Assembly: GCF_027580225.2 (NCBI RefSeq)
Contig: NC_073346.2
Span: forward strand, 2,189,001-2,253,000
Source of the DNA: Misgurnus anguillicaudatus
Taxonomy: Eukaryota > Chordata > Actinopteri > Cypriniformes > Cobitidae
DNA length: 64,000 nt
Direction of reading: 5' to 3'
How positions within the stretch are numbered: the first letter of the stretch is position 1; the number at the start of each line of letters is the position of its first letter. A program made the translations under genes and the position numbers. Positions 27,778 to 43,374 of the stretch are shown piece after piece. A model generated the notes under the pieces. It was given only the letters and a program-made list of their open reading frames with translations, was not told where the DNA came from and did no database searches.

Positions 27778-27897
27778 AAGCTTACAGCACCTGGTATTCC
27801 CAGGCGGTCTCCCATCCAAGTACTAACCAGGCCCGACCCTGCTTAGCTTCCGAGATCGGACGAGATCGGGCGTGCTCAGGGTGGTATGGCCGTAAGC
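27778..27897 (-). rRNA. 5S rRNA: 5S ribosomal RNA, unit 14
   Basis: 120 nt, same sequence as unit 1, spacing 1984 bp; last unit that is fully subtype A. Confidence 0.98.
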
Positions 27898-28661
27898 GAG
27901 AGGTGCTGTCAAAACGGGCCTCTTAAACAACACCCATACGTGTGTAAGCTATTTAAATAAATAGATATAGATAGATAAATAAATAAATAAATAAATAATT
28001 AAATATAAAGTAAAACATTAAAACTGCAATAAATAAAAGTTACGACCCAGAAGGGCAATGACAGGCATGTTTTATTAATGTTTTGTCCGGAGTAGTATGT
28101 GTTATGGAAAAAAGAAGACCCGGACGCAACAGACATCTAAAAGTGGTTTATTATACACAAATACAGGTGCGGGGCATAAGTCCAGTGAAAGGGGTAGTGG
28201 GAACAATATTTATTCATAGAAAGAGAACACGTACACAGTTGTGAGGGGAGAAGGGACAAGAGCCGTGCCACATAAAAAGCAACGAAAAAACCACTGCACA
28301 CTCCAGCTATACGTAAGCTCTCTAATCTATCTACAAAAGAAAATAATTATAGATAAATCTTCAGCGTCAGCCACGCCATAGCTAACCTACTCTGGCTAAC
28401 AAAATCACAAAACGTACAGCGGGTGGCACACGCTCTATTTGGCAGCTATAAATACCACGTGTAGGCATAGTGTAGCCTACGTCACGTGACATCCATACCT
28501 GTCCGGCTCTCCCAACGAACAAACAAACAAGACATCCGAAATGGGACAAAGTAACGAACAAGAGGACAGGGGAGAACAATAGGCGCCCCGAAGCTTTACA
28601 AAACACAAACAATAATGTACTGTATGAGCGAAAGAACAAATAGGGTACATTATTTCAGCGC

Positions 28662-28693
<32 letters not shown>

Positions 28694-29077
28694 CGAACGG
28701 GATGGCGAATGGGCTTCGCATAATTCCTTGTAACTGGATTGGTATATGTATGAATGACGTCATCGGGATTCCCCAGAAACTGCCAATGAACGGATTTGAG
28801 AAAAATGCAGGTGCGGATCGCTGCAAACGCAGGAACGTAACAATAAATATCAATAAATAATTAAAAAGAAAATAAATTAAATAAATAAATAAATCGAAAA
28901 TTTAATGAATAAAAATAAATAAATTAATAATAAATGATTGTGTAAATGAAATACATACATAAATAAATAAATATATCAAGTAAAAAAAATGAATAAATGT
29001 TTATAGATAGATAGATGGATGGATGGATGGATGGATGGATGGAGGGAGGGAGGGATAGATAGATAGATAGATGGATG

Positions 29078-29139
<62 letters not shown>

Positions 29140-29146
29140 AAGATAT

Positions 29147-29195
<49 letters not shown>

Positions 29196-29739
29196 CCACG
29201 CCAGCTTTTAGTCACAGCACTCATTCATCGAAAATGAAAAGTCTTTGCTAAATAGTGCTAATAACAGATACGCAAAAATATTTGACAGCTTTGTAAAGAG
29301 TGCACGTTGTAATGGTGTTAACAACTGCTTATGATTTATGCAGTGTCTCTTTAACCCGGCCCCTGTCCTATACAGAGGAGCAAACGAATGGGGCTGATTT
29401 AACTAAACTAACTTTTGCCCTTCAAAGAACAGACCATGCAGCACATACGCTCGTTCTTCCACGTGAATGGCGTCAAATCACCTGCAACACAGCGCTCTGT
29501 TAATGAGCGCTCCTCTGCCCCGTGCTGCTGTGGGCAGTGAGCAAAAAGCCCAAAATGAAGCCTCTGACCGCCCCCTGGTGGGGGAAGGGAAAATGACGAG
29601 ACTGAGCCGGCCCTTTGGCACACAGAAACGGAGAAGAGACGAGCCAATGCAGAGCACCGAAAGCAAAGGCACCAGTCGGCGCAAAAGGAGAAAAGCGAGC
29701 ATGGGCGAAGGGCTTCCGGTACAGAGGAAGGAAAAGCAA

Positions 29740-29859
29740 AAGCTTACAGCACCTGGTATTCCCAGGCGGTCTCCCATCCAAGTACTAACCAGGCCCGACC
29801 CTGCTTAGCTTCCGAGATCGGACGAGATCGGGCGTGCTCAGGGTGGTATGGCCGTAAGC
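29740..29859 (-). rRNA. 5S rRNA: 5S ribosomal RNA, unit 15 (A/B hybrid unit)
   Basis: 120 nt, same sequence as unit 1, spacing 1962 bp. The left spacer is subtype A and the part from about 29550 on is subtype B, so the unit is a recombinant. Its GGGA block is interrupted by AGAT repeats (29054-29070). Confidence 0.98.
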
Positions 29860-30993
29860 GAGAGGTGCTGTCAAAACGGGCCTCTTAAACAACACCCATA
29901 CGTGTGTAAGCTATTTAAATAAATAGATATAGATAGATAAATAAATAAATAAATAAATAAATAATTAAACATAAAGTAAAACATTAAAACTGCAATAAAT
30001 AAAAGTTACGACCCAGAAGGGCAATGACAGGCATGTTTTATTAATGTTTTGTCCGGAGTAGTATGCGTTATGGAAAAAAGAAGACCCGGACGCAACAGAC
30101 ATCTAAAAGTGGTTTATTATACACAAATACAGGTGCAGGGCATGAGTCCGGTGAAAGGGGTAGTGGGAACAATATTTATTCATAGAAAGAGAACACGTAC
30201 ACAGTTGTGAGGGGAGAAGGGACAAGAGCCGTGCCACATAAAAAGCAACGAAAAAACCACTGCACACTCCAGCTATACGTAAGCTCTCTAATCTATCTAC
30301 AAAAGAAAATAATTATAGATAAATCTTCAGCGTCAGCCACGCCATAGCTAACCTACTCTGGCTAACAAAATCACAAAACGTACAGCGGGTGGCACACGCT
30401 CTATTTGGCAGCTATAAATACCACGTGTAGTAGCCTACGTCACGTGACATCCATACCTGTCCGGCTCTCCCAACGAACAAACAAACAAGACATCCGAAAT
30501 GGGACAAAGTAACGAACAAGAGGACAGGGGAGAACAATAGGCGCCCCGAAGCTTTACAAAACACAAACAATAATGTACTGTATGAGCGAAAGAACAAATA
30601 GGGTACATTATTTCAGCGCAAAAAAAAAAAAAAAAAAAAAAAATCTGGCGAACGGGATGGCGAATGGGCTTCGCATAATTCCTTGTAACTGGATTGGTAT
30701 ATGTATGAATGACGTCATCGGGATTCCCCAGAAACTGCCAATGAACGGATTTGAGAAAATTGCAGGTGCGGATCGCTGCAAACGGAGGAACGTAACAATA
30801 AATATCAATAAATAATTAAAAAGAAAATAAATTAAATAAATAAATAAATCGAAAATTTAATGAATAAAAATAAATAAATTAATAATAAATGATAGTGTAA
30901 ATGAAATACATAAATAAATAAATAAATATATCAAGTAAAAAAATGAATAAATGTTTATAGATGGATGGATGGATGGATGGATGGATGGATGGG

Positions 30994-31142
<149 letters not shown>

Positions 31143-31689
31143 AAACCACGCCAGCTTTTAGTCACAGCACTCATTCATCGAAAATGAAAAGTCTTTGCTA
31201 AATAGTGCTAATAACAGATACGCAAAAATATTTGACAGCTTTGTAAAGAGTGCACGTTGTAATGGTGTTAACAACTGCTTATGATTTATGCAGTGTCTCT
31301 TTAACCCGGCCCCTGTCCTATACAGAGGAGCAAACGAATGGGGCTGATTTAACTAAACTAACTTTTGCCCTTCAAAGAACAGACCATGCAGCACATACGC
31401 TCGTTCTTCCACGTGAATGGCGTCAAATCACCTGCAACACAGCGCTCTGTTAATGAGCGCTCCTCTGCCCCGTGCTGCTGTGGGCAGTGAGCAAAAAGCC
31501 CAAAATGAAGCCTCTGACCGCCCCCTGGTGGGGGAAGGGAAAATGACGAGACTGAGCCGGCCCTTTGGCACACAGAAACGGAGAAGAGACGAGCCAATGC
31601 AGAGCACCGAAAGCAAAGGCACCAGTCGGCGCAAAAGGAGAAAAGCGAGCATGGGCGAAGGGCTTCCGGTACAGAGGAAGGAAAAGCAA

Positions 31690-31809
31690 AAGCTTACAGC
31701 ACCTGGTATTCCCAGGCGGTCTCCCATCCAAGTACTAACCAGGCCCGACCCTGCTTAGCTTCCGAGATCGGACGAGATCGGGCGTGCTCAGGGTGGTATG
31801 GCCGTAAGC
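31690..31809 (-). rRNA. 5S rRNA: 5S ribosomal RNA, unit 16
   Basis: 120 nt, same sequence as unit 1, spacing 1950 bp; first fully subtype B unit. Confidence 0.98.
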
Positions 31810-32569
31810 GAGAGGTGCTGTCAAAACGGGCCTCTTAAACAACACCCATACGTGTGTAAGCTATTTAAATAAATAGATATAGATAGATAAATAAATAAAT
31901 AAATAAATAAATAATTAAACATAAAGTAAAACATTAAAACTGCAATAAATAAAAGTTACGACCCAGAAGGGCAATGACAGGCATGTTTTATTAATGTTTT
32001 GTCCGGAGTAGTATGCGTTATGGAAAAAAGAAGACCCGGACGCAACAGACATCTAAAAGTGGTTTATTATACACAAATACAGGTGCAGGGCATGAGTCCG
32101 GTGAAAGGGGTAGTGGGAACAATATTTATTCATAGAAAGAGAACACGTACACAGTTGTGAGGGGAGAAGGGACAAGAGCCGTGCCACATAAAAAGCAACG
32201 AAAAAACCACTGCACACTCCAGCTATACGTAAGCTCTCTAATCTATCTACAAAAGAAAATAATTATAGATAAATCTTCAGCGTCAGCCACGCCATAGCTA
32301 ACCTACTCTGGCTAACAAAATCACAAAACGTACAGCGGGTGGCACACGCTCTATTTGGCAGCTATAAATACCACGTGTAGTAGCCTACGTCACGTGACAT
32401 CCATACCTGTCCGGCTCTCCCAACGAACAAACAAACAAGACATCCGAAATGGGACAAAGTAACGAACAAGAGGACAGGGGAGAACAATAGGCGCCCCGAA
32501 GCTTTACAAAACACAAACAATAATGTACTGTATGAGCGAAAGAACAAATAGGGTACATTATTTCAGCGC

Positions 32570-32601
<32 letters not shown>

Positions 32602-32950
32602 CGAACGGGATGGCGAATGGGCTTCGCATAATTCCTTGTAACTGGATTGGTATATGTATGAATGACGTCATCGGGATTCCCCAGAAACTGCCAATGAACG
32701 GATTTGAGAAAATTGCAGGTGCGGATCGCTGCAAACGGAGGAACGTAACAATAAATATCAATAAATAATTAAAAAGAAAATAAATTAAATAAATAAATAA
32801 ATCGAAAATTTAATGAATAAAAATAAATAAATTAATAATAAATGATAGTGTAAATGAAATACATAAATAAATAAATAAATATATCAAGTAAAAAAATGAA
32901 TAAATGTTTATAGATGGATGGATGGGGATGGATGGATGGATGGATGGATG

Positions 32951-33032
<82 letters not shown>

Positions 33033-33043
33033 AAGATAGAAAG

Positions 33044-33103
<60 letters not shown>

Positions 33104-33650
33104 AAACCACGCCAGCTTTTAGTCACAGCACTCATTCATCGAAAATGAAAAGTCTTTGCTAAATAGTGCTAATAACAGATACGCAAAAATATTTGACAGC
33201 TTTGTAAAGAGTGCACGTTGTAATGGTGTTAACAACTGCTTATGATTTATGCAGTGTCTCTTTAACCCGGCCCCTGTCCTATACAGAGGAGCAAACGAAT
33301 GGGGCTGATTTAACTAAACTAACTTTTGCCCTTCAAAGAACAGACCATGCAGCACATACGCTCGTTCTTCCACGTGAATGGCGTCAAATCACCTGCAACA
33401 CAGCGCTCTGTTAATGAGCGCTCCTCTGCCCCGTGCTGCTGTGGGCAGTGAGCAAAAAGCCCAAAATGAAGCCTCTGACCGCCCCCTGGTGGGGGAAGGG
33501 AAAATGACGAGACTGAGCCGGCCCTTTGGCACACAGAAACGGAGAAGAGACGAGCCAATGCAGAGCACCGAAAGCAAAGGCACCAGTCGGCGCAAAAGGA
33601 GAAAAGCGAGCATGGGCGAAGGGCTTCCGGTACAGAGGAAGGAAAAGCAA

Positions 33651-33770
33651 AAGCTTACAGCACCTGGTATTCCCAGGCGGTCTCCCATCCAAGTACTAAC
33701 CAGGCCCGACCCTGCTTAGCTTCCGAGATCGGACGAGATCGGGCGTGCTCAGGGTGGTATGGCCGTAAGC
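33651..33770 (-). rRNA. 5S rRNA: 5S ribosomal RNA, unit 17
   Basis: 120 nt, same sequence as unit 1, spacing 1961 bp; subtype B. Confidence 0.98.
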
Positions 33771-34897
33771 GAGAGGTGCTGTCAAAACGGGCCTCTTAAA
33801 CAACACCCATACGTGTGTAAGCTATTTAAATAAATAGATATAGATAGATAAATAAATAAATAAATAAATAAATAATTAAACATAAAGTAAAACATTAAAA
33901 CTGCAATAAATAAAAGTTACGACCCAGAAGGGCAATGACAGGCATGTTTTATTAATGTTTTGTCCGGAGTAGTATGCGTTATGGAAAAAAGAAGACCCGG
34001 ACGCAACAGACATCTAAAAGTGGTTTATTATACACAAATACAGGTGCAGGGCATGAGTCCGGTGAAAGGGGTAGTGGGAACAATATTTATTCATAGAAAG
34101 AGAACACGTACACAGTTGTGAGGGGAGAAGGGACAAGAGCCGTGCCACATAAAAAGCAACGAAAAAACCACTGCACACTCCAGCTATACGTAAGCTCTCT
34201 AATCTATCTACAAAAGAAAATAATTATAGATAAATCTTCAGCGTCAGCCACGCCATAGCTAACCTACTCTGGCTAACAAAATCACAAAACGTACAGCGGG
34301 TGGCACACGCTCTATTTGGCAGCTATAAATACCACGTGTAGTAGCCTACGTCACGTGACATCCATACCTGTCCGGCTCTCCCAACGAACAAACAAACAAG
34401 ACATCCGAAATGGGACAAAGTAACGAACAAGAGGACAGGGGAGAACAATAGGCGCCCCGAAGCTTTACAAAACACAAACAATAATGTACTGTATGAGCGA
34501 AAGAACAAATAGGGTACATTATTTCAGCGCAAAAAAAAAAAAAAAAAAAATCTGGCGAACGGGATGGCGAATGGGCTTCGCATAATTCCTTGTAACTGGA
34601 TTGGTATATGTATGAATGACGTCATCGGGATTCCCCAGAAACTGCCAATGAACGGATTTGAGAAAATTGCAGGTGCGGATCGCTGCAAACGGAGGAACGT
34701 AACAATAAATATCAATAAATAATTAAAAAGAAAATAAATTAAATAAATAAATAAATCGAAAATTTAATGAATAAAAATAAATAAATTAATAATAAATGAT
34801 AGTGTAAATGAAATACATAAATAAATAAATAAATATATCAAGTAAAAAAATGAATAAATGTTTATAGATGGATGGATGGATGGATGGATGGATGGAT

Positions 34898-34983
<86 letters not shown>

Positions 34984-34994
34984 AAGATAGAAAG

Positions 34995-35054
<60 letters not shown>

Positions 35055-35601
35055 AAACCACGCCAGCTTTTAGTCACAGCACTCATTCATCGAAAATGAA
35101 AAGTCTTTGCTAAATAGTGCTAATAACAGATACGCAAAAATATTTGACAGCTTTGTAAAGAGTGCACGTTGTAATGGTGTTAACAACTGCTTATGATTTA
35201 TGCAGTGTCTCTTTAACCCGGCCCCTGTCCTATACAGAGGAGCAAACGAATGGGGCTGATTTAACTAAACTAACTTTTGCCCTTCAAAGAACAGACCATG
35301 CAGCACATACGCTCGTTCTTCCACGTGAATGGCGTCAAATCACCTGCAACACAGCGCTCTGTTAATGAGCGCTCCTCTGCCCCGTGCTGCTGTGGGCAGT
35401 GAGCAAAAAGCCCAAAATGAAGCCTCTGACCGCCCCCTGGTGGGGGAAGGGAAAATGACGAGACTGAGCCGGCCCTTTGGCACACAGAAACGGAGAAGAG
35501 ACGAGCCAATGCAGAGCACCGAAAGCAAAGGCACCAGTCGGCGCAAAAGGAGAAAAGCGAGCATGGGCGAAGGGCTTCCGGTACAGAGGAAGGAAAAGCA
35601 A

Positions 35602-35721
35602 AAGCTTACAGCACCTGGTATTCCCAGGCGGTCTCCCATCCAAGTACTAACCAGGCCCGACCCTGCTTAGCTTCCGAGATCGGACGAGATCGGGCGTGCT
35701 CAGGGTGGTATGGCCGTAAGC
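35602..35721 (-). rRNA. 5S rRNA: 5S ribosomal RNA, unit 18
   Basis: 120 nt, same sequence as unit 1, spacing 1951 bp; subtype B with GGATGATAGAT at the GGAT/AGAT junction. Confidence 0.98.
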
Positions 35722-36852
35722 GAGAGGTGCTGTCAAAACGGGCCTCTTAAACAACACCCATACGTGTGTAAGCTATTTAAATAAATAGATATAGATAGAT
35801 AAATAAATAAATAAATAAATAAATAATTAAACATAAAGTAAAACATTAAAACTGCAATAAATAAAAGTTACGACCCAGAAGGGCAATGACAGGCATGTTT
35901 TATTAATGTTTTGTCCGGAGTAGTATGCGTTATGGAAAAAAGAAGACCCGGACGCAACAGACATCTAAAAGTGGTTTATTATACACAAATACAGGTGCAG
36001 GGCATGAGTCCGGTGAAAGGGGTAGTGGGAACAATATTTATTCATAGAAAGAGAACACGTACACAGTTGTGAGGGGAGAAGGGACAAGAGCCGTGCCACA
36101 TAAAAAGCAACGAAAAAACCACTGCACACTCCAGCTATACGTAAGCTCTCTAATCTATCTACAAAAGAAAATAATTATAGATAAATCTTCAGCGTCAGCC
36201 ACGCCATAGCTAACCTACTCTGGCTAACAAAATCACAAAACGTACAGCGGGTGGCACACGCTCTATTTGGCAGCTATAAATACCACGTGTAGTAGCCTAC
36301 GTCACGTGACATCCATACCTGTCCGGCTCTCCCAACGAACAAACAAACAAGACATCCGAAATGGGACAAAGTAACGAACAAGAGGACAGGGGAGAACAAT
36401 AGGCGCCCCGAAGCTTTACAAAACACAAACAATAATGTACTGTATGAGCGAAAGAACAAATAGGGTACATTATTTCAGCGCAAAAAAAAAAAAAAAAAAA
36501 ATCTGGCGAACGGGATGGCGAATGGGCTTCGCATAATTCCTTGTAACTGGATTGGTATATGTATGAATGACGTCATCGGGATTCCCCAGAAACTGCCAAT
36601 GAACGGATTTGAGAAAATTGCAGGTGCGGATCGCTGCAAACGGAGGAACGTAACAATAAATATCAATAAATAATTAAAAAGAAAATAAATTAAATAAATA
36701 AATAAATCGAAAATTTAATGAACAAAAATAAATAAATTAATAATAAATGATAGTGTAAATGAAATACATAAATAAATAAATAAATATATCAAGTAAAAAA
36801 ATGAATAAATGTTTATAGATGGATGGATGGATGGATGGATGGATGGATGGAT

Positions 36853-36934
<82 letters not shown>

Positions 36935-36945
36935 AAGATAGAAAG

Positions 36946-37007
<62 letters not shown>

Positions 37008-37554
37008 AAACCACGCCAGCTTTTAGTCACAGCACTCATTCATCGAAAATGAAAAGTCTTTGCTAAATAGTGCTAATAACAGATACGCAAAAATATTTGA
37101 CAGCTTTGTAAAGAGTGCACGTTGTAATGGTGTTAACAACTGCTTATGATTTATGCAGTGTCTCTTTAACCCGGCCCCTGTCCTATACAGAGGAGCAAAC
37201 GAATGGGGCTGATTTAACTAAACTAACTTTTGCCCTTCAAAGAACAGACCATGCAGCACATACGCTCGTTCTTCCACGTGAATGGCGTCAAATCACCTGC
37301 AACACAGCGCTCTGTTAATGAGCGCTCCTCTGCCCCGTGCTGCTGTGGGCAGTGAGCAAAAAGCCCAAAATGAAGCCTCTGACCGCCCCCTGGTGGGGGA
37401 AGGGAAAATGACGAGACTGAGCCGGCCCTTTGGCACACAGAAACGGAGAAGAGACGAGCCAATGCAGAGCACCGAAAGCAAAGGCACCAGTCGGCGCAAA
37501 AGGAGAAAAGCGAGCATGGGCGAAGGGCTTCCGGTACAGAGGAAGGAAAAGCAA

Positions 37555-37674
37555 AAGCTTACAGCACCTGGTATTCCCAGGCGGTCTCCCATCCAAGTAC
37601 TAACCAGGCCCGACCCTGCTTAGCTTCCGAGATCGGACGAGATCGGGCGTGCTCAGGGTGGTATGGCCGTAAGC
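37555..37674 (-). rRNA. 5S rRNA: 5S ribosomal RNA, unit 19
   Basis: 120 nt, same sequence as unit 1, spacing 1953 bp; subtype B, shares the GGATGATAGAT junction with units 18 and 25. Confidence 0.98.
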
Positions 37675-38801
37675 GAGAGGTGCTGTCAAAACGGGCCTCT
37701 TAAACAACACCCATACGTGTGTAAGCTATTTAAATAAATAGATATAGATAGATAAATAAATAAATAAATAAATAAATAATTAAACATAAAGTAAAACATT
37801 AAAACTGCAATAAATAAAAGTTACGACCCAGAAGGGCAATGACAGGCATGTTTTATTAATGTTTTGTCCGGAGTAGTATGCGTTATGGAAAAAAGAAGAC
37901 CCGGACGCAACAGACATCTAAAAGTGGTTTATTATACACAAATACAGGTGCAGGGCATGAGTCCGGTGAAAGGGGTAGTGGGAACAATATTTATTCATAG
38001 AAAGAGAACACGTACACAGTTGTGAGGGGAGAAGGGACAAGAGCCGTGCCACATAAAAAGCAACGAAAAAACCACTGCACACTCCAGCTATACGTAAGCT
38101 CTCTAATCTATCTACAAAAGAAAATAATTATAGATAAATCTTCAGCGTCAGCCACGCCATAGCTAACCTACTCTGGCTAACAAAATCACAAAACGTACAG
38201 CGGGTGGCACACGCTCTATTTGGCAGCTATAAATACCACGTGTAGTAGCCTACGTCACGTGACATCCATACCTGTCCGGCTCTCCCAACGAACAAACAAA
38301 CAAGACATCCGAAATGGGACAAAGTAACGAACAAGAGGACAGGGGAGAACAATAGGCGCCCCGAAGCTTTACAAAACACAAACAATAATGTACTGTATGA
38401 GCGAAAGAACAAATAGGGTACATTATTTCAGCGCAAAAAAAAAAAAAAAAAAATCTGGCGAACGGGATGGCGAATGGGCTTCGCATAATTCCTTGTAACT
38501 GGATTGGTATATGTATGAATGACGTCATCGGGATTCCCCAGAAACTGCCAATGAACGGATTTGAGAAAATTGCAGGTGCGGATCGCTGCAAACGGAGGAA
38601 CGTAACAATAAATATCAATAAATAATTAAAAAGAAAATAAATTAAATAAATAAATAAATCGAAAATTTAATGAATAAAAATAAATAAATTAATAATAAAT
38701 GATAGTGTAAATGAAATACATAAATAAATAAATAAATATATCAAGTAAAAAAATGAATAAATGTTTATAGATGGATGGATGGATGGATGGATGGATGGAT
38801 G

Positions 38802-38867
<66 letters not shown>

Positions 38868-38892
38868 AAGATAGAAAGATAGAAAGATAGAA

Positions 38893-38946
<54 letters not shown>

Positions 38947-39493
38947 AAACCACGCCAGCTTTTAGTCACAGCACTCATTCATCGAAAATGAAAAGTCTTT
39001 GCTAAATAGTGCTAATAACAGATACGCAAAAATATTTGACAGCTTTGTAAAGAGTGCACGTTGTAATGGTGTTAACAACTGCTTATGATTTATGCAGTGT
39101 CTCTTTAACCCGGCCCCTGTCCTATACAGAGGAGCAAACGAATGGGGCTGATTTAACTAAACTAACTTTTGCCCTTCAAAGAACAGACCATGCAGCACAT
39201 ACGCTCGTTCTTCCACGTGAATGGCGTCAAATCACCTGCAACACAGCGCTCTGTTAATGAGCGCTCCTCTGCCCCGTGCTGCTGTGGGCAGTGAGCAAAA
39301 AGCCCAAAATGAAGCCTCTGACCGCCCCCTGGTGGGGGAAGGGAAAATGACGAGACTGAGCCGGCCCTTTGGCACACAGAAACGGAGAAGAGACGAGCCA
39401 ATGCAGAGCACCGAAAGCAAAGGCACCAGTCGGCGCAAAAGGAGAAAAGCGAGCATGGGCGAAGGGCTTCCGGTACAGAGGAAGGAAAAGCAA

Positions 39494-39613
39494 AAGCTTA
39501 CAGCACCTGGTATTCCCAGGCGGTCTCCCATCCAAGTACTAACCAGGCCCGACCCTGCTTAGCTTCCGAGATCGGACGAGATCGGGCGTGCTCAGGGTGG
39601 TATGGCCGTAAGC
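39494..39613 (-). rRNA. 5S rRNA: 5S ribosomal RNA, unit 20
   Basis: 120 nt, same sequence as unit 1, spacing 1939 bp; subtype B with four GAAAGATA repeats in the microsatellite instead of two. Confidence 0.98.
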
Positions 39614-40744
39614 GAGAGGTGCTGTCAAAACGGGCCTCTTAAACAACACCCATACGTGTGTAAGCTATTTAAATAAATAGATATAGATAGATAAATAAAT
39701 AAATAAATAAATAAATAATTAAACATAAAGTAAAACATTAAAACTGCAATAAATAAAAGTTACGACCCAGAAGGGCAATGACAGGCATGTTTTATTAATG
39801 TTTTGTCCGGAGTAGTATGCGTTATGGAAAAAAGAAGACCCGGACGCAACAGACATCTAAAAGTGGTTTATTATACACAAATACAGGTGCAGGGCATGAG
39901 TCCGGTGAAAGGGGTAGTGGGAACAATATTTATTCATAGAAAGAGAACACGTACACAGTTGTGAGGGGAGAAGGGACAAGAGCCGTGCCACATAAAAAGC
40001 AACGAAAAAACCACTGCACACTCCAGCTATACGTAAGCTCTCTAATCTATCTACAAAAGAAAATAATTATAGATAAATCTTCAGCGTCAGCCACGCCATA
40101 GCTAACCTACTCTGGCTAACAAAATCACAAAACGTACAGCGGGTGGCACACGCTCTATTTGGCAGCTATAAATACCACGTGTAGTAGCCTACGTCACGTG
40201 ACATCCATACCTGTCCGGCTCTCCCAACGAACAAACAAACAAGACATCCGAAATGGGACAAAGTAACGAACAAGAGGACAGGGGAGAACAATAGGCGCCC
40301 CGAAGCTTTACAAAACACAAACAATAATGTACTGTATGAGCGAAAGAACAAATAGGGTACATTATTTCAGCGCAAAAAAAAAAAAAAAAAAAAAAATCTG
40401 GCGAACGGGATGGCGAATGGGCTTCGCATAATTCCTTGTAACTGGATTGGTATATGTATGAATGACGTCATCGGGATTCCCCAGAAACTGCCAATGAACG
40501 GATTTGAGAAAATTGCAGGTGCGGATCGCTGCAAACGGAGGAACGTAACAATAAATATCAATAAATAATTAAAAAGAAAATAAATTAAATAAATAAATAA
40601 ATCGAAAATTTAATGAATAAAAATAAATAAATTAATAATAAATGATAGTGTAAATGAAATACATAAATAAATAAATAAATATATCAAGTAAAAAAATGAA
40701 TAAATGTTTATAGATGGATGGATGGATGGATGGATGGATGGATG

Positions 40745-40814
<70 letters not shown>

Positions 40815-40825
40815 AAGATAGAAAG

Positions 40826-40883
<58 letters not shown>

Positions 40884-41430
40884 AAACCACGCCAGCTTTT
40901 AGTCACAGCACTCATTCATCGAAAATGAAAAGTCTTTGCTAAATAGTGCTAATAACAGATACGCAAAAATATTTGACAGCTTTGTAAAGAGTGCACGTTG
41001 TAATGGTGTTAACAACTGCTTATGATTTATGCAGTGTCTCTTTAACCCGGCCCCTGTCCTATACAGAGGAGCAAACGAATGGGGCTGATTTAACTAAACT
41101 AACTTTTGCCCTTCAAAGAACAGACCATGCAGCACATACGCTCGTTCTTCCACGTGAATGGCGTCAAATCACCTGCAACACAGCGCTCTGTTAATGAGCG
41201 CTCCTCTGCCCCGTGCTGCTGTGGGCAGTGAGCAAAAAGCCCAAAATGAAGCCTCTGACCGCCCCCTGGTGGGGGAAGGGAAAATGACGAGACTGAGCCG
41301 GCCCTTTGGCACACAGAAACGGAGAAGAGACGAGCCAATGCAGAGCACCGAAAGCAAAGGCACCAGTCGGCGCAAAAGGAGAAAAGCGAGCATGGGCGAA
41401 GGGCTTCCGGTACAGAGGAAGGAAAAGCAA

Positions 41431-41550
41431 AAGCTTACAGCACCTGGTATTCCCAGGCGGTCTCCCATCCAAGTACTAACCAGGCCCGACCCTGCTTAGC
41501 TTCCGAGATCGGACGAGATCGGGCGTGCTCAGGGTGGTATGGCCGTAAGC
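41431..41550 (-). rRNA. 5S rRNA: 5S ribosomal RNA, unit 21
   Basis: 120 nt, same sequence as unit 1, spacing 1937 bp. The AAAT block just upstream of this gene (41615-41660) has extra GATA repeats and AATTAATTAAAC, unique in the array. Confidence 0.98.
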
Positions 41551-42678
41551 GAGAGGTGCTGTCAAAACGGGCCTCTTAAACAACACCCATACGTGTGTAA
41601 GCTATTTAAATAAATAGATATAGATAGATAGATAGATAAATAAATAAATAATTAATTAAACATAAAGTAAAACATTAAAACTGCAATAAATAAAAGTTAC
41701 GACCCAGAAGGGCAATGACAGGCATGTTTTATTAATGTTTTGTCCGGAGTAGTATGCGTTATGGAAAAAAGAAGACCCGGACGCAACAGACATCTAAAAG
41801 TGGTTTATTATACACAAATACAGGTGCAGGGCATGAGTCCGGTGAAAGGGGTAGTGGGAACAATATTTATTCATAGAAAGAGAACACGTACACAGTTGTG
41901 AGGGGAGAAGGGACAAGAGCCGTGCCACATAAAAAGCAACGAAAAAACCACTGCACACTCCAGCTATACGTAAGCTCTCTAATCTATCTACAAAAGAAAA
42001 TAATTATAGATAAATCTTCAGCGTCAGCCACGCCATAGCTAACCTACTCTGGCTAACAAAATCACAAAACGTACAGCGGGTGGCACACGCTCTATTTGGC
42101 AGCTATAAATACCACGTGTAGTAGCCTACGTCACGTGACATCCATACCTGTCCGGCTCTCCCAACGAACAAACAAACAAGACATCCGAAATGGGACAAAG
42201 TAACGAACAAGAGGACAGGGGAGAACAATAGGCGCCCCGAAGCTTTACAAAACACAAACAATAATGTACTGTATGAGCGAAAGAACAAATAGGGTACATT
42301 ATTTCAGCGCAAAAAAAAAAAAAAAAAAAATCTGGCGAACGGGATGGCGAATGGGCTTCGCATAATTCCTTGTAACTGGATTGGTATATGTATGAATGAC
42401 GTCATCGGGATTCCCCAGAAACTGCCAATGAACGGATTTGAGAAAATTGCAGGTGCGGATCGCTGCAAACGGAGGAACGTAACAATAAATATCAATAAAT
42501 AATTAAAAAGAAAATAAATTAAATAAATAAATAAATCGAAAATTTAATGAATAAAAATAAATAAATTAATAATAAATGATAGTGTAAATGAAATACATAA
42601 ATAAATAAATAAATATATCAAGTAAAAAAATGAATAAATGTTTATAGATGGATGGATGGATGGATGGATGGATGGATG

Positions 42679-42756
<78 letters not shown>

Positions 42757-42767
42757 AAGATAGAAAG

Positions 42768-42827
<60 letters not shown>

Positions 42828-43374
42828 AAACCACGCCAGCTTTTAGTCACAGCACTCATTCATCGAAAATGAAAAGTCTTTGCTAAATAGTGCTAATAAC
42901 AGATACGCAAAAATATTTGACAGCTTTGTAAAGAGTGCACGTTGTAATGGTGTTAACAACTGCTTATGATTTATGCAGTGTCTCTTTAACCCGGCCCCTG
43001 TCCTATACAGAGGAGCAAACGAATGGGGCTGATTTAACTAAACTAACTTTTGCCCTTCAAAGAACAGACCATGCAGCACATACGCTCGTTCTTCCACGTG
43101 AATGGCGTCAAATCACCTGCAACACAGCGCTCTGTTAATGAGCGCTCCTCTGCCCCGTGCTGCTGTGGGCAGTGAGCAAAAAGCCCAAAATGAAGCCTCT
43201 GACCGCCCCCTGGTGGGGGAAGGGAAAATGACGAGACTGAGCCGGCCCTTTGGCACACAGAAACGGAGAAGAGACGAGCCAATGCAGAGCACCGAAAGCA
43301 AAGGCACCAGTCGGCGCAAAAGGAGAAAAGCGAGCATGGGCGAAGGGCTTCCGGTACAGAGGAAGGAAAAGCAA

